A stretch of 60,000 nt of DNA. Source: Acanthaster planci. Lineage: Eukaryota > Echinodermata > Asteroidea > Valvatida > Acanthasteridae. This document shows positions 36,422-48,400 of the stretch, one piece after another (position 1 is the first letter of the stretch; each line of letters begins with the position of its first letter). The DNA is taken from assembly GCF_001949145.1 (NCBI RefSeq), contig NW_019091451.1, forward strand, positions 409,806 to 469,805. The letters are read 5' to 3'. Both the position numbers and the translations under genes were made by a program. Under the pieces are notes generated by a model that worked only from the letters and a program-made list of their open reading frames with translations, did not search any database and had not been told where the DNA came from.

Positions 36422-39400
36422 TCAGCATTGTCTGTGATGCCTGTGGCAGTCGTGGCAGCATTGGCAAGGCTCCGTCCAAATGCTGCCCCCACTGTTTGAA
36501 CCTACGCGGTGCTGATGGTGCGACTGATGCTGATCATGACAGGCTCCTGATGTGCTCACCTCATGTAGCAGGTCACACTGTCCACCAACACCCTCGGAAA
36601 GTCTGGAGTGTTTGTTGGAAAATGAATTAAGACAATTCAAGAATTCAGGAAAAAGAGATAAAGTCGCCAACTTCTGAAATTAGATTTGTGGCGTGTCTTG
36701 CTAGCAACCGGTGTAACAATACCACAGTTCAGCTCAAGAACGTATGGTGAAAAGCAATTTCACAACCAAATGGTTGATCAAATTACATGCACCCAGTTTC
36801 ATTTATGGTTTATTTGATCATGAAAATGAAACGAAATGTTCACTTCTAAGAAGTGCTGAATTCGTGAATGGCCACAGCAAGTAAAACTGGCAAAGATAGT
36901 GAAAACTACTGGTAATTTAGCAAGTCATAAAACAGGAAATAACAGTCTCAACTTGCAGACCGCTTACAATACCTTACTGCAACACACTTCTCTGTTTTTT
37001 TTTTTAAATCAAAACTCCACTCAAGGGACAGGAAGCCAGGAATGTACATTCACCTGATATTGCTAGGGAGGTCGGCAGTGAGTTCTGTGTTGGTCACTCT
37101 CAGCCACTGCAACTCCTGTTGTTGACGATGTCTGATTGCATTGCAGCAAAGAAGTACAGTACAGTCAGTAAGTTAAGTATCATGCCATTCTATATTCGTG
37201 GAATAAACAGCAGATTCAGCTTGGAGTTCAATAAAGGCAACCATGTGTTGGTTGCACAAAAATGGCCCATGCGGGTGATGTAATATCATGCATTACTGCA
37301 TCAGGACTGTTGATTCATCCAGTGACCCAAGAATGCCGATACCAGCAGATGTAATAAACAATACTTGACCCTTGCCTTAATCTTTGTTGGGGACAATTAT
37401 ATAACTCTTGAATATTGATAACACAAACTATACAAATGTGCGACTACAACTTCTGATCAAGCAAGACCAACTGGTAAAATAATGCTTTGCTGGTTACAGA
37501 GGAGACAGCACTGCATGCCTTGCTGGGATTCCTTTGAAAATTTCTTCTATTCAAGGTATTTGGAACTCACATTTTGTTCTGAAGAGCAGCTGACAGATTT
37601 TTGGTGCTGGTCTGCAAATTCCGATGCCACTGAGATAACTGGGAACTGACAAGCTCTTCCTGCAAAACAAACGGTTGAGCAAAATCAATGCATTTACTGA
37701 TGCAACCAAATATTGATTCAGTGTGGAAATATGCAGGATTCTTTCAATATTTTAAGTGCTCACAACAGGCACATTTCTAGATAAAACTTTTTTAAGGGCA
37801 CATCTTATTTTGTTGGAGGGAGGTACACTCCAATAACCTCTCTATAAGCAGTTTCTGAATACTAACTAACAGATTTTATACAAAAAAAGTTGTATTTGAA
37901 AATCTGGCATTTTTCTTATTTTTCTGAAAAAAATTAGTGGGCTTTTATAGTAAGACGGATGGATGAAACAATTGCTTTCAGAGGCCATGGCCTCTATCCT
38001 ATCTTGCCTCAAAGAAAGAAACTCTCCTAATCTATCCTATCCCTTCAAAGTGTCACACAGATCCAGGGAAAAGCCAAAGGTCACCCCTTACAACAAGAGG
38101 CAGATTTGGGGGCTTATGAAAATAAAGCGAAGACAAGTTTGGGGGGCTAATTTATTTTCCTCCATTCAGACAGATTGTAAAAAGCCCCCAAACATGCAAA
38201 TGCCATTTTAAAAAAATCCTGAAAGTTTAGTCTCCCCCACCCCCCCCACCAAAAAGGGCCCCGAAAGCAGTTTGTTATACTGACATTTATAACATTGTTG
38301 CTTTAAATGATACTTGGGCCTTCAAACATCAATTACTTCAAATGACAAAACTTTTTTGGACAAAATCAGGCCATCTCGGATTTCTCCGTCATCGTCTTAT
38401 CTCACCCTCTTCTTTCTCTCTGCCTCCAGCTCCTCACGGACCCTTTCCGCCTCCTGGCTGGCCCTCTCCTTAGCCAGACGCTCCTCGTGGAGCTGGCAGC
38501 TCAGGGCCTGGTAACTGTCCCGCAGCTGGGCGGCGGAGCCTGACAGCGTGCCGTTGGCGTGGCTCAGCGTCTTCAGGTGCAGCTGGTGCTTCTCTAGGCA
38601 CGCCTTGGTCTGTGGGTTTGACGCAAATTGATGGCGGAATTTGCGTTGGACAAGTGAATGAATACAATCACAGGGCACAAGAACAAACAATCAGCAGCGC
38701 GCTAAATCATGTGTAGCATGTTCAGCTCAGGAACCTAGTATTTGGGTCACTCACAACTATGCATTTTTTGGATGAAATGTAATCTGCATTGGACAAAAGT
38801 CATAGTGAGAGGGACTGTCATTCTAGCAATCTTTTGTTGATCCTTACATTACTTGGATTCCCTGAACCTATTTGTCCAATTTAACAGAATTGAATCAAAG
38901 TAGTGTTGTTAATCGAGGTGTGTCAAATTGGAATAGTTTAGAGAGATCTCTTCTATAGTCACCCTTTCATTCTGTCTTTCTAAAAATCCTAAAAAATGAT
39001 TCCTTCTTTTTTTCTTGAGGCGGGGGAGGGCAAAATTTGGAATTTTTGATTAAACCTTTTACAGCTTTTTTAAGGGGTGTTGCTAAATACTGTGCATTTA
39101 GTAAATGTTAAATGGAGGGGAAATGAAAGAGGCCTAAAATACTGCCTTTCATTATTTTCCACAAACATTCCAGGCAGCTATGGACCCTGATGTCCTCCAA
39201 TCTCTCAATCAGGAAAGATGGTTGAGGAATGTAAAAACATGTCTGTTGTCAGAGAGATGGGTCCGGTGCACCCATAGGGCTCTATTCAATTACTATAGCT
39301 TGTGGAAAGTGAAGCCAGCTTGTCTTCACAAACCTGTGGAAGACTCACACTTTTGCACGACTTTTGTACAGGTATTTGCATATCTGTGTCTATATGCTAA

Positions 39401-42400
39401 AATGATGTGTAATCAAAGCTGGATACGCCAGAAAAAAAAATCCAAAATCAGCAAAGGAATGCTCTGCGTGAACGGAAACGCAAATGTGCGACTGGGGAAT
39501 TTTGCGGAGGTTTTTTAATATCATGCTAATGATATTAAAAAACGCTGTTACATGTTATTCATGCATGTTGTGTACTTGTACTTGTGCAAGCATTTAGAGT
39601 AAATTGCACAGAATTCATTCAGTCTCATTTCATTACGTTCTGCAACCATGCACATGACTTCACATTGTCTGAGGTCAGAATCAGACATCGTAGTTTTTCC
39701 GTACTGGGAATGAGGGAGGTATACATGTAGCTCTCTATGGATGTGCCCCCCTCCCCTCAATGCACCTGGGTACTCCTATTACAGAAGGGTAATCCTCTGG
39801 ATGACACCCTCATTCATACTAGTCCTCTCTCTGTATTGTGGATTATCGTTACACACCACAGGTATGGCACTGTACTGGTTACGTTCTTTGTCATCTCACA
39901 AGCGCGAGTGGAACACGGGCCTTGTGGTGTAGGGAACACTGACGCACATTATTATTCTGTGTTCCACAAGCGCGAGCATGATAAAGAATTTATCTTCAAG
40001 CAAAATTGACGTACATGTACGGTAAAGATGTTAAAGTGACCTATGTGCGCAAACGTGCTACGTTTGAATTGACAGTAGATTTTGCCGTTGTGTATTTTGC
40101 TTTCTGCGTGAAAATAGCGCAATGAGTTAGAATAGCGCATCACATGGGGTTTGACATATGTTTGTTGCCATGGATCGACCAACCAGCATTGAGAATTCAA
40201 GTTTGCCTGAAAATAAGTGTATATGTTTGAATGTATGAAAGGAAATAAATAAACAAAAAAACAAACAAAAAACCTCGCTCAAGTGGTCAATCAGCTGCTG
40301 CTTCTGCCTCTTCCACTGCTCCTCCTTGGCTTCCAGCCTTTGCTGGGCCTCCTTCAGCTCCTGCTGCAGCTCAGCCCGGTCCTGGATGGACTGCTCCAGT
40401 GCGCCGTGCAGGCGCCGCACCTCGCCGGCCTGGCTGCGGTTTTCCACCTGCAGATCTTGCAGGGAGGCAGCCAGCTGGTGCAGGTCCCTAGCGTGGGACA
40501 GGAGCTCAGCATCCAGCTGGGTGCGATTGCTGCCAAATGTGGGGGGGGGGGAATGTCTACATTCAAAGAACCCATTTACTTGTGCCTGCAAGTCTTCAAG
40601 TATTTTTAGCCTGTTTACAGTGAGTCTGTTTTTAAAGATTAACCCCCATAACCCTAATGCTGATGAAAGCATGTGTAAGGGCCAACCAATTTTTAAAGCT
40701 CCTTATCACAAAAAAGTATTTGCTAAACTAAAACAAATACCAGTAGGGTACAAAATGTAACAATAGTTAATGCAAAAATGTCAAGGTTCGTGCATCATGT
40801 CTGGCTTTTGTAACTTCTAAGCTGATTTTTGTGCTTGAATATCTGCTAATGCTTGTAATGTTTCCACTCGGCAGCTCTGACAACTTTGGCCATAATTTCA
40901 CAGCACTGTAACTTACAAAATCAGCTTACAGTCTGTAAGCTGATTTTGTGCTCATCTTGCCTTCGTCTGTTTCACAGAGACAATTATGCAGAAGGCATAG
41001 CCAAAGCCTGCTGAACCCTGGAGGAAACAGTCGCTGAACTCTCTGTCTGTGTGAAAGTGTTCTTACATTCAAGCCATCAAATATTGCTTCAGCAGCATTA
41101 TTTTCTGCTATAGTAAATGCAACTTTGGTGTTCAGATCAGTGTTCAACAGTGCCATGAAATGGGGCCCTGGACAGGATGCAAGGTTACAAAACCCATTGC
41201 CACAAAACCGTCTCAGTGTATTTTGCAGTGTGGCCAAACAAATCAATGGCAAGACACCAGTGCCACGTATGCTATAAGTGAGATTTAGAATTCTCCCCTG
41301 ATGGGCTCAGGCTGAAGACAAGCCGTACTTTCTCTCTTGATTCAGCTCCTCAATCAAGGTGTCCTTCTCTCTCCTAGCCTCTTCTGCTCTCTTCTTGGCA
41401 TTTTCGCGAACAGCTTCCTGCCGCACCGCCTCCTGTTGCAGGCTCTTCTGCAGCCTGGCTTTCTCTTGCTGGGCAAGGGTCAGCTGGACGATGAGCTGGT
41501 GAATCTTCTCCTTGGACTCAAAGGTGACAGCGTCGAGTTTGTCCTGGAGTTGTTGGGAGTCAGTGCCTTCCTGGGTGGTATGTGTCAGAGCCTCTTCCAG
41601 TTCTGAAGGGAAGCATTTGTCAAAGAGCAGTCAGATTGACGGCTGAATTGGAGTTGGGGAAAATGGCATAATACCAGCAGTGAGTAAGACAACAGCCAAC
41701 CTTTCTGTTTCCTATCCAACTGCAACTTCAATTCCTTAGACAGCTGCTTATGTTCCTGGTCATGGGCCATGAGATTCTGATACTCCTGTGTCAGTGTGGT
41801 CAGCTGACTGAAGAGATGAGCTTCTAGCTGGACCGAAGTCAAGCGCCGTTCCTGAGACAATAATGCACACCCAAATCAATACCAAATGACGCGACTTGTC
41901 AGTGTGGATTTTTTTAAAGATCAGTCATGACATGATCCACTTAGTTTATCAGAATGCCCAACAAAAGTGTCATTTTCACCATTCTGACGAAAAGTGCGTG
42001 CATGATCCGTGCCACATGCTCACAAACCAGTGAGGATATGCAGCACATCCCTTACACTGGAGCTCTCAAGACAATCACACAAGTAATAGCTGGGGGCCAT
42101 AAGTACACATGCACAAAATGCCAACTTTTCGACCCCCATCCTTCCCTGTATGCAGGGCTATGGACCAGTGGCATGATGGAAAAAAAACGTGTTGCAGCAG
42201 GTATAAAAGGTGAGAAAGCACCTAATGTCAGCCCCCAAAACCTGTACTTCATGGACAGCCCCTACTGTTCCTGTAAAGAGTAGATCATGTTTGTACAATG
42301 TGTTTCATTCTGGCTACCTTCATCTGAGCGGCCATCTCCTCTTTCCCCCTCTCCAGCTCAGCGATCCTCTCCTCCATCTCGCGACGCACCCTCCTGGCAC

Positions 42401-45400
42401 TCTCGCACTCCTCTAAGAGGACGCTGCTCCCTAGAGCACCCCCCGGTGACATCAGGGCCACCGACCGGTTGTAGTGGAAGCTGCTGGGTGGCCGGCTATC
42501 CTCCGTGGAAGAAGAGGATGAGGAATACTGGGTGTCGGTGTTGGGCAGGGCCAGGTTCACTGGTTTGCTGATGGGCGGTTGGACAGTGCCATCCTTTCTG
42601 ACCTGCTGATGTGAAACCCATACAGTGATAATGCAATTGGTTCCTAAAGGCTCTAAACCTCTCATGATTTTGCTGAAAGCAAGACTTCTCTCTCTACTTT
42701 CTGCAGAACAGTTCAGTGAAAAGCAAGTTTTGTGTAGCAGTGTAAATTTACAGCAAAGCCGGGGACTGGGCAAAGCCTTTGCTGAAAAGACTATAACTGT
42801 GGATTGACGTCCACTTAACCAACCCAACCAGACATAGCTTTTTTCTGGGTCCATGGCTGTTTTTTTATTTTTTAACTCCAGGTAATGCTTCACATCAGGC
42901 ACAATGTTGAATTTTCAGAAATTGAAAAATATGGAAATGCTGTGGCTCTACCTTTAAAATATTAACTGTCATGTACATGAACATGTCCCCCCCCCCAATT
43001 AAAAAAAACCCACCTCAGTCACAATACCTCCTAGACTGAAAAAGAAAAAGCAAAAACCAATTGCTCTAAAATAGCATGTTCCTTCTGTGATGCTACAAAC
43101 TGCTATTAGGCCTTTACCTCTTGTGCAGTCAGTGAGCTCCGTATATCTTCTAGTGTTTTGGGCCGGGGTTCTGTTTTGGCAAGGTCCGCAGCTACCTGAG
43201 CTGCCTCGGACTCTGCGAAGAGTAAAAGCCACTCTTACAAGGGTGACTTGGGTTCAAGCATACACTGATTCAGGTTCCCTCTTGAAACAAATGTAAAGGG
43301 CCACAGTGACGCTGGTACCACAGTGACATCGTTGTACCAATGATGTCACTGCGAGGTCACTGCAGTACCGGATTGTCAGCCTTACAAATTACAAGTCAAA
43401 TAAAAGATAAGTGAAACTGAAGAGAGTCCGTCCGATTATCCCTAAATCTAAGACAGAAGATTTTGCAAATTTCCAATAAATCAACAAACACTATTAAACT
43501 GGAAATGATAACATTCAGAATCATAAAATTTAAGGCAGACCTTGGTTTTGGGAAATGGCATCTTCCACATGTTTCAGTTTGTGCTCCAGCTCAGCCTTAA
43601 GACGTTCAAGTGTCTCACTGCCCTTGACAGCACTACACAAACAAAATAATCCCACTTAAGTTTTAATCAACAAATCTCACTGAATTCCCTATTCAGCTAA
43701 AATTAACTCTACCATGGAGTGTGGATCATAATTTGGAACAAGATTATTCTTCCAATAAAAACACATCACAATTGTGAGGCTGAATTAACAGCAGCAAATT
43801 CCGAGCCAACGCACAATCTAATTCTATAGGCCTTTAACTGTAGTTTCCACAGCAAATCGCTGTACTTGCTGCACAAGGGGACTGGTAAAAAAGGACACTG
43901 TATAAACACAAGTATAGGTGTAATCTCATTTGCTACCTGTAAGGCGGCAGGTCAAGTTGTAGATTCTGGGCCTCTAACTGGTCTTCGATCACTACCTACA
44001 TGTGTAATTGGACACCAGAAATAGAGTGTGTATTGCAACTGAAACAGGATCTATTAGACAGTGACCGACATACAGCTTCCATTCAAGCATACATATTTTT
44101 TCCCTCTGTCAGGGAAAAAAACCTGTTGACCATCTCTGTACTTGTACACAAATTTGTTCGAGTTTAATACCTAAAGATGTTGGAAAGTTTTTGAAATTGG
44201 AATGTTCAACAACCGTCAGCCCAAAAGTTTCCAGAACATGTCTGAACTTGGAATGTTCCCACCACAACAGATCCCCCTGGAACAAAATAGGCACATTCCC
44301 TAATCCACTCTGAGCAGAGGTGCATCCTCATCGACAAAGAAGAGGCCAACCTGGTAGGAAGGTTATTGAGCCAGCTTATGCATGCACCAGCCAGGCACAC
44401 TAAAACCTTACATTTTTAAAAGAATCTGGTCGTGCGTGCTTAGTGCATCCTACTTTAAATGCACTTGAATCAGTGTGTGCTACAGGTGGGTTTCCATTAA
44501 CACTATGAATTTCAACACTGTTAATTTACAGTGAATTTGCAGTTTACACGGTGAAATTTTTTTCACGGTGACTTCAAGGCCGTTCTCCTGGTGAAAACCC
44601 TGTGAAAATGACGCTCACTGTGATCCCTTTGCAGTCACCTTGAGGCCAAGTGAAAACACCATGAAAATGCAGTTAGCCCATCCAGGCTACCCGGAGTCTG
44701 TCTTATTAACTTTGTGGTTGAAAACGTTGTCAATCCTTGAAACCGTGAAAATGCATAGTCCTTTGCCCAGTTGACCTACCAGTACTTTGCACCATGAAAA
44801 GGAAAAATTTCATGGGGAAGTTCATGATGAAACAGCATTTTCATGGTGTTGAAAGTTCAGTGTAAAGGACTACAACGTGCTCATATAAAATTATGCCCTC
44901 TCTTGTTCCCACTCAGAGCAGGTAAGAACAGTTTTCAGTGAGTCTGTAGCAACAACGCGCTGTGCTACAAATGAGGCCATGTCTGAATGGAATCAATCTC
45001 GATTGTGTCTATGCTTAGCCACTGGCTAGTGGCTGCAGCCACATCCCACTGACTCACGTGCTACTCCAAGTCACAGCCACTAGATACAAACACAGCCACA
45101 AGCATGCATGCACATCTGATCCTGGTTCAAATGGCACACATGCACATGTATTCCCATTTAGAGCAAGAAGTGTGCTGCAGGGGAGATGCCCTCAGCACTC
45201 CAAGATACGAGGCACCGCATTCAGTGCTTCTGCAAGACGGGATTGGCCTACAAACCTTCTGATGCTGCTGGGGTTTCCTCAGCAGGTCCTGAGCATCGTG
45301 CCGGCTCCAGTACAAATAGTTGACAGCCGACTCCAGGAGGGCTGGATCCCTATGACTGTCTGGGCCCTGCCCTCCTCCCTCCTTCTCTAACATCTTCAGG

Positions 45401-48400
45401 ATGTAGCCCAATTCCTTCTTCCTCTGATGTCAGGATTGTGGGGAAGACAATACGAAATATAACCAAACTAAGGGAGCCTTATACCTCTATATATTTGGTT
45501 TGTCCAATACCCCATGGTATTTTGTTACACACTTTGCTGGGTCATTAAATTGGGCTCACGGCATCATTGTGAATGAAAGCACAAAGGAACTTGATTTAAA
45601 ATAACAAAAACAAGACGAAGAACAGAATTGAGGAAGGTCATGGGCTGTTATAACCACTCAGCATGATAGGAAAGAGCTGATATACCGAAGATTCCTAAAG
45701 AGTATAAGGGAGGAAGTTGGAAATTGTATTGATAGACAAAGAGGAAGGGATGAGCATTTCTTTTGTGGTTCATTTTTAAACACCATCTATTGCACAGGGA
45801 TTAAGACTGCACTTGCAGTTATTTTATTAAGTGTCAATTATTGATTGACAAAGTATGCCCTGATTTTGCAGTTAGTTAACGAATGATTGGAGTTGTGAAT
45901 CCTCCAACAATGATTTTGCCAGAAGTTTGCAAGATTTTGTGGCGCTGCTAATTTCCTTCTAACAAAAACTGCAGAAGTTAATTACCATTGAATCCTCCTC
46001 TATGGGTACGTCCACCTTATAAGGTTTCCCAAGGCCCACACTCATGTTGAGATTGGCTTCCAGATCGGCGAGCTTGGCTTGGAAAGCACTACCATAGCCA
46101 GAGGAAACCGTTGATGGGCTGATGTCACCCAGATTACCCTTCTTGATGTCTCTGTCATCATCGTTCCTGATAAGCATTAAGCCAGGGTCATATACGCTGT
46201 CTAGCAGGTCACCGGCTGCTTTTGTGTTACCATCTACATTTACCACCATGGAAGGAAGCTGTTGGGGAGTTGGGGTGGTTTTATGGTGACTGTTTATCAA
46301 TCTCTGAGCTGCTCGCATCTTTTGGATATAGTCGTCCTGACTGCTGTCAGATGACGTTGTCACGTCTGCTGAACGGTCTTGTGCTGATGTGGAGAGATCT
46401 TTGGCACTGTCACTACTTGATCTTGAGTCTTTCTTCCCTTTGATACTCCCATGGTAGTGGTTGGAGGACTCATCACAGTAAGTGCCCTCAAAGCTGGCAA
46501 TGCCCGACTCGGCTTGTTCCTGGGCGAACTCTTCAGCCAGATGCTGGGCCATGTTCTCCAGTGGACCAGGGGCACTCGCAACCCTCCTCCCTGTCTCGGG
46601 TCGGTCACCGCTCTTGGCAGCGTAGGACAGAGAGCCAAGAACTGCCAGCCGGACCTTCTCATCGATGGACACGCCGGGGATGGCGTCACTGATCTGCTCG
46701 CTCAGGACCCTGTAGCGCTCCTTAACAGCTTTCAGGGCAATCTCTGGCTGGGATTTCATGTCCTCTTCGTCAGCCTGTTTCAGCACCTGCACAGGAGCAC
46801 TTCCGTGGTGGGTAACATGGACTTGATTGGTGTCACTCCCACGTTGTAGGCTTCGCTTGGATGGAGTTTTGGTTTCACCAGAGATTGCTGGCTTGGCAAT
46901 GGTTAGAGACGTCTTGCCTGGAGTCACGATGGCAGACAACACTTGTTCTCCACCTTCAACATCCTTATTGTCATCATGCAGGAGCTCAATACTGGATCCA
47001 GAGTGTTGAGGAGCCACAACCATCTTTTCATGACACTGTGCCTGCTCGTTGACTCTATCAGACTGAGGACTTGAAGGGGCCTCTTTGTCACCTTTCTGTT
47101 TTATTTCCTTGAGCACATCAGGTGGTGTTAACTCGGGTAGTTCTGTGACAAATATGAAATGAAATCTGTGCCGTGGAATTTGATTAAAAATACTGCAAGA
47201 TTTCAAGCCAAAGAGCCATCCACAGTAAATGCTCTGCTTAAATTTACACTATGTAAAACGGCACACCGTGTTGTGACACCATGTTGTGTTGTAATTTGAC
47301 CTCAGGCTTCATAATTTCTCTTATTTTCAAGGCCATTAGTCCAGGTCCGATGAAAACTCTGCAAAGGATGAGCAGACAACTGAAACACAACAGCACAAAC
47401 CATTAAGAATGTGATCTAGATTGTAAATCGAGCAAAATGACGTGGAGAATTTTCCTCAGGAAACCACAAGGGAGGTCTGGTTACTTTCTGACTGCATTTT
47501 TTTCTCAAACCTTTTTCAGAGATTTCTGGTCCTCTGGATATCTCCATGTGGTCTGTGGCTTCCACCACAGCATCTTTGGGTTTCTTCTCAACCTCCTTCT
47601 CAACTGCTGCCTCGTCTACCATCTCTAAGGCTGTTGCCTCAATTATTTTGATCCCAACCTCTGACTCACTGCTGCTCTTCTCCTCCGCATTGCGTTTCTC
47701 GACATCTTCCCCGCCGTTCTCCTTCTTTTTCTTTTTCATCTTCTTCTTGGTGATCTTGGACGAGAGCCGCCGCTTTGCGGAGGAATCCTCAGAGGAGGCG
47801 GTCATGTCCTCCCGACTCCACCCCTCATCTGAGCTGCTCAGGCAGCTGGTTAGAACCTTGATCCGCCCTAACATGCTGTGGCTAGACCTGCCAAAGAAGC
47901 ATCCTAATTTACTCCTACTGTACAATTGTGAGGCATGTGCAGCTCCAGGTCAATATAGACAGGCTACTAGTATTGTACCTTTTGCCCTCTGTTAATCCAG
48001 CCCCTCTCTCGTCCTCAATGCTGTAAGCCGACCTGTGAGTGGTGATGTCCCCATTTGACCTGTGTCCTTTGGCCTCTGGACTTACATCCAGGTCAGCCAG
48101 ACCACTTTCGTATGTCTTGGATGATGAGTTGCACTTGTTGAGGTGGGAAACAAAAGTTGGATTGCTGGACTTGGACTGATGAAGCATTTCACCAGCTGTA
48201 ACATTTAAAGTGAAAGTCGTGTGTTACTGTCTGTTTGGACTTGTAAGCATAGCTGCGGGTGACACACCTGTAGGGGACGGTTTTTAGTCAACTGTGAGAG
48301 TATTGGGATATGGAGTGGAGTCTATGCAGAGTCATGCCCTAGGCCTATCACAGCTGCTAAGATCAACTAAGCTAATACCTGATGCAAGAGTTACTGCATT

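Noticed and set aside
40127-40672. 181-codon minus-strand ORF as a single exon
   Set aside because: The exon is 40274-40529; the C-terminal Phe-rich part is intron read-through past the donor.
42285-42902. 205-codon minus-strand ORF as a single exon
   Set aside because: Only 42318-42602 is exon; the first ~100 codons are intron upstream of a clear acceptor.
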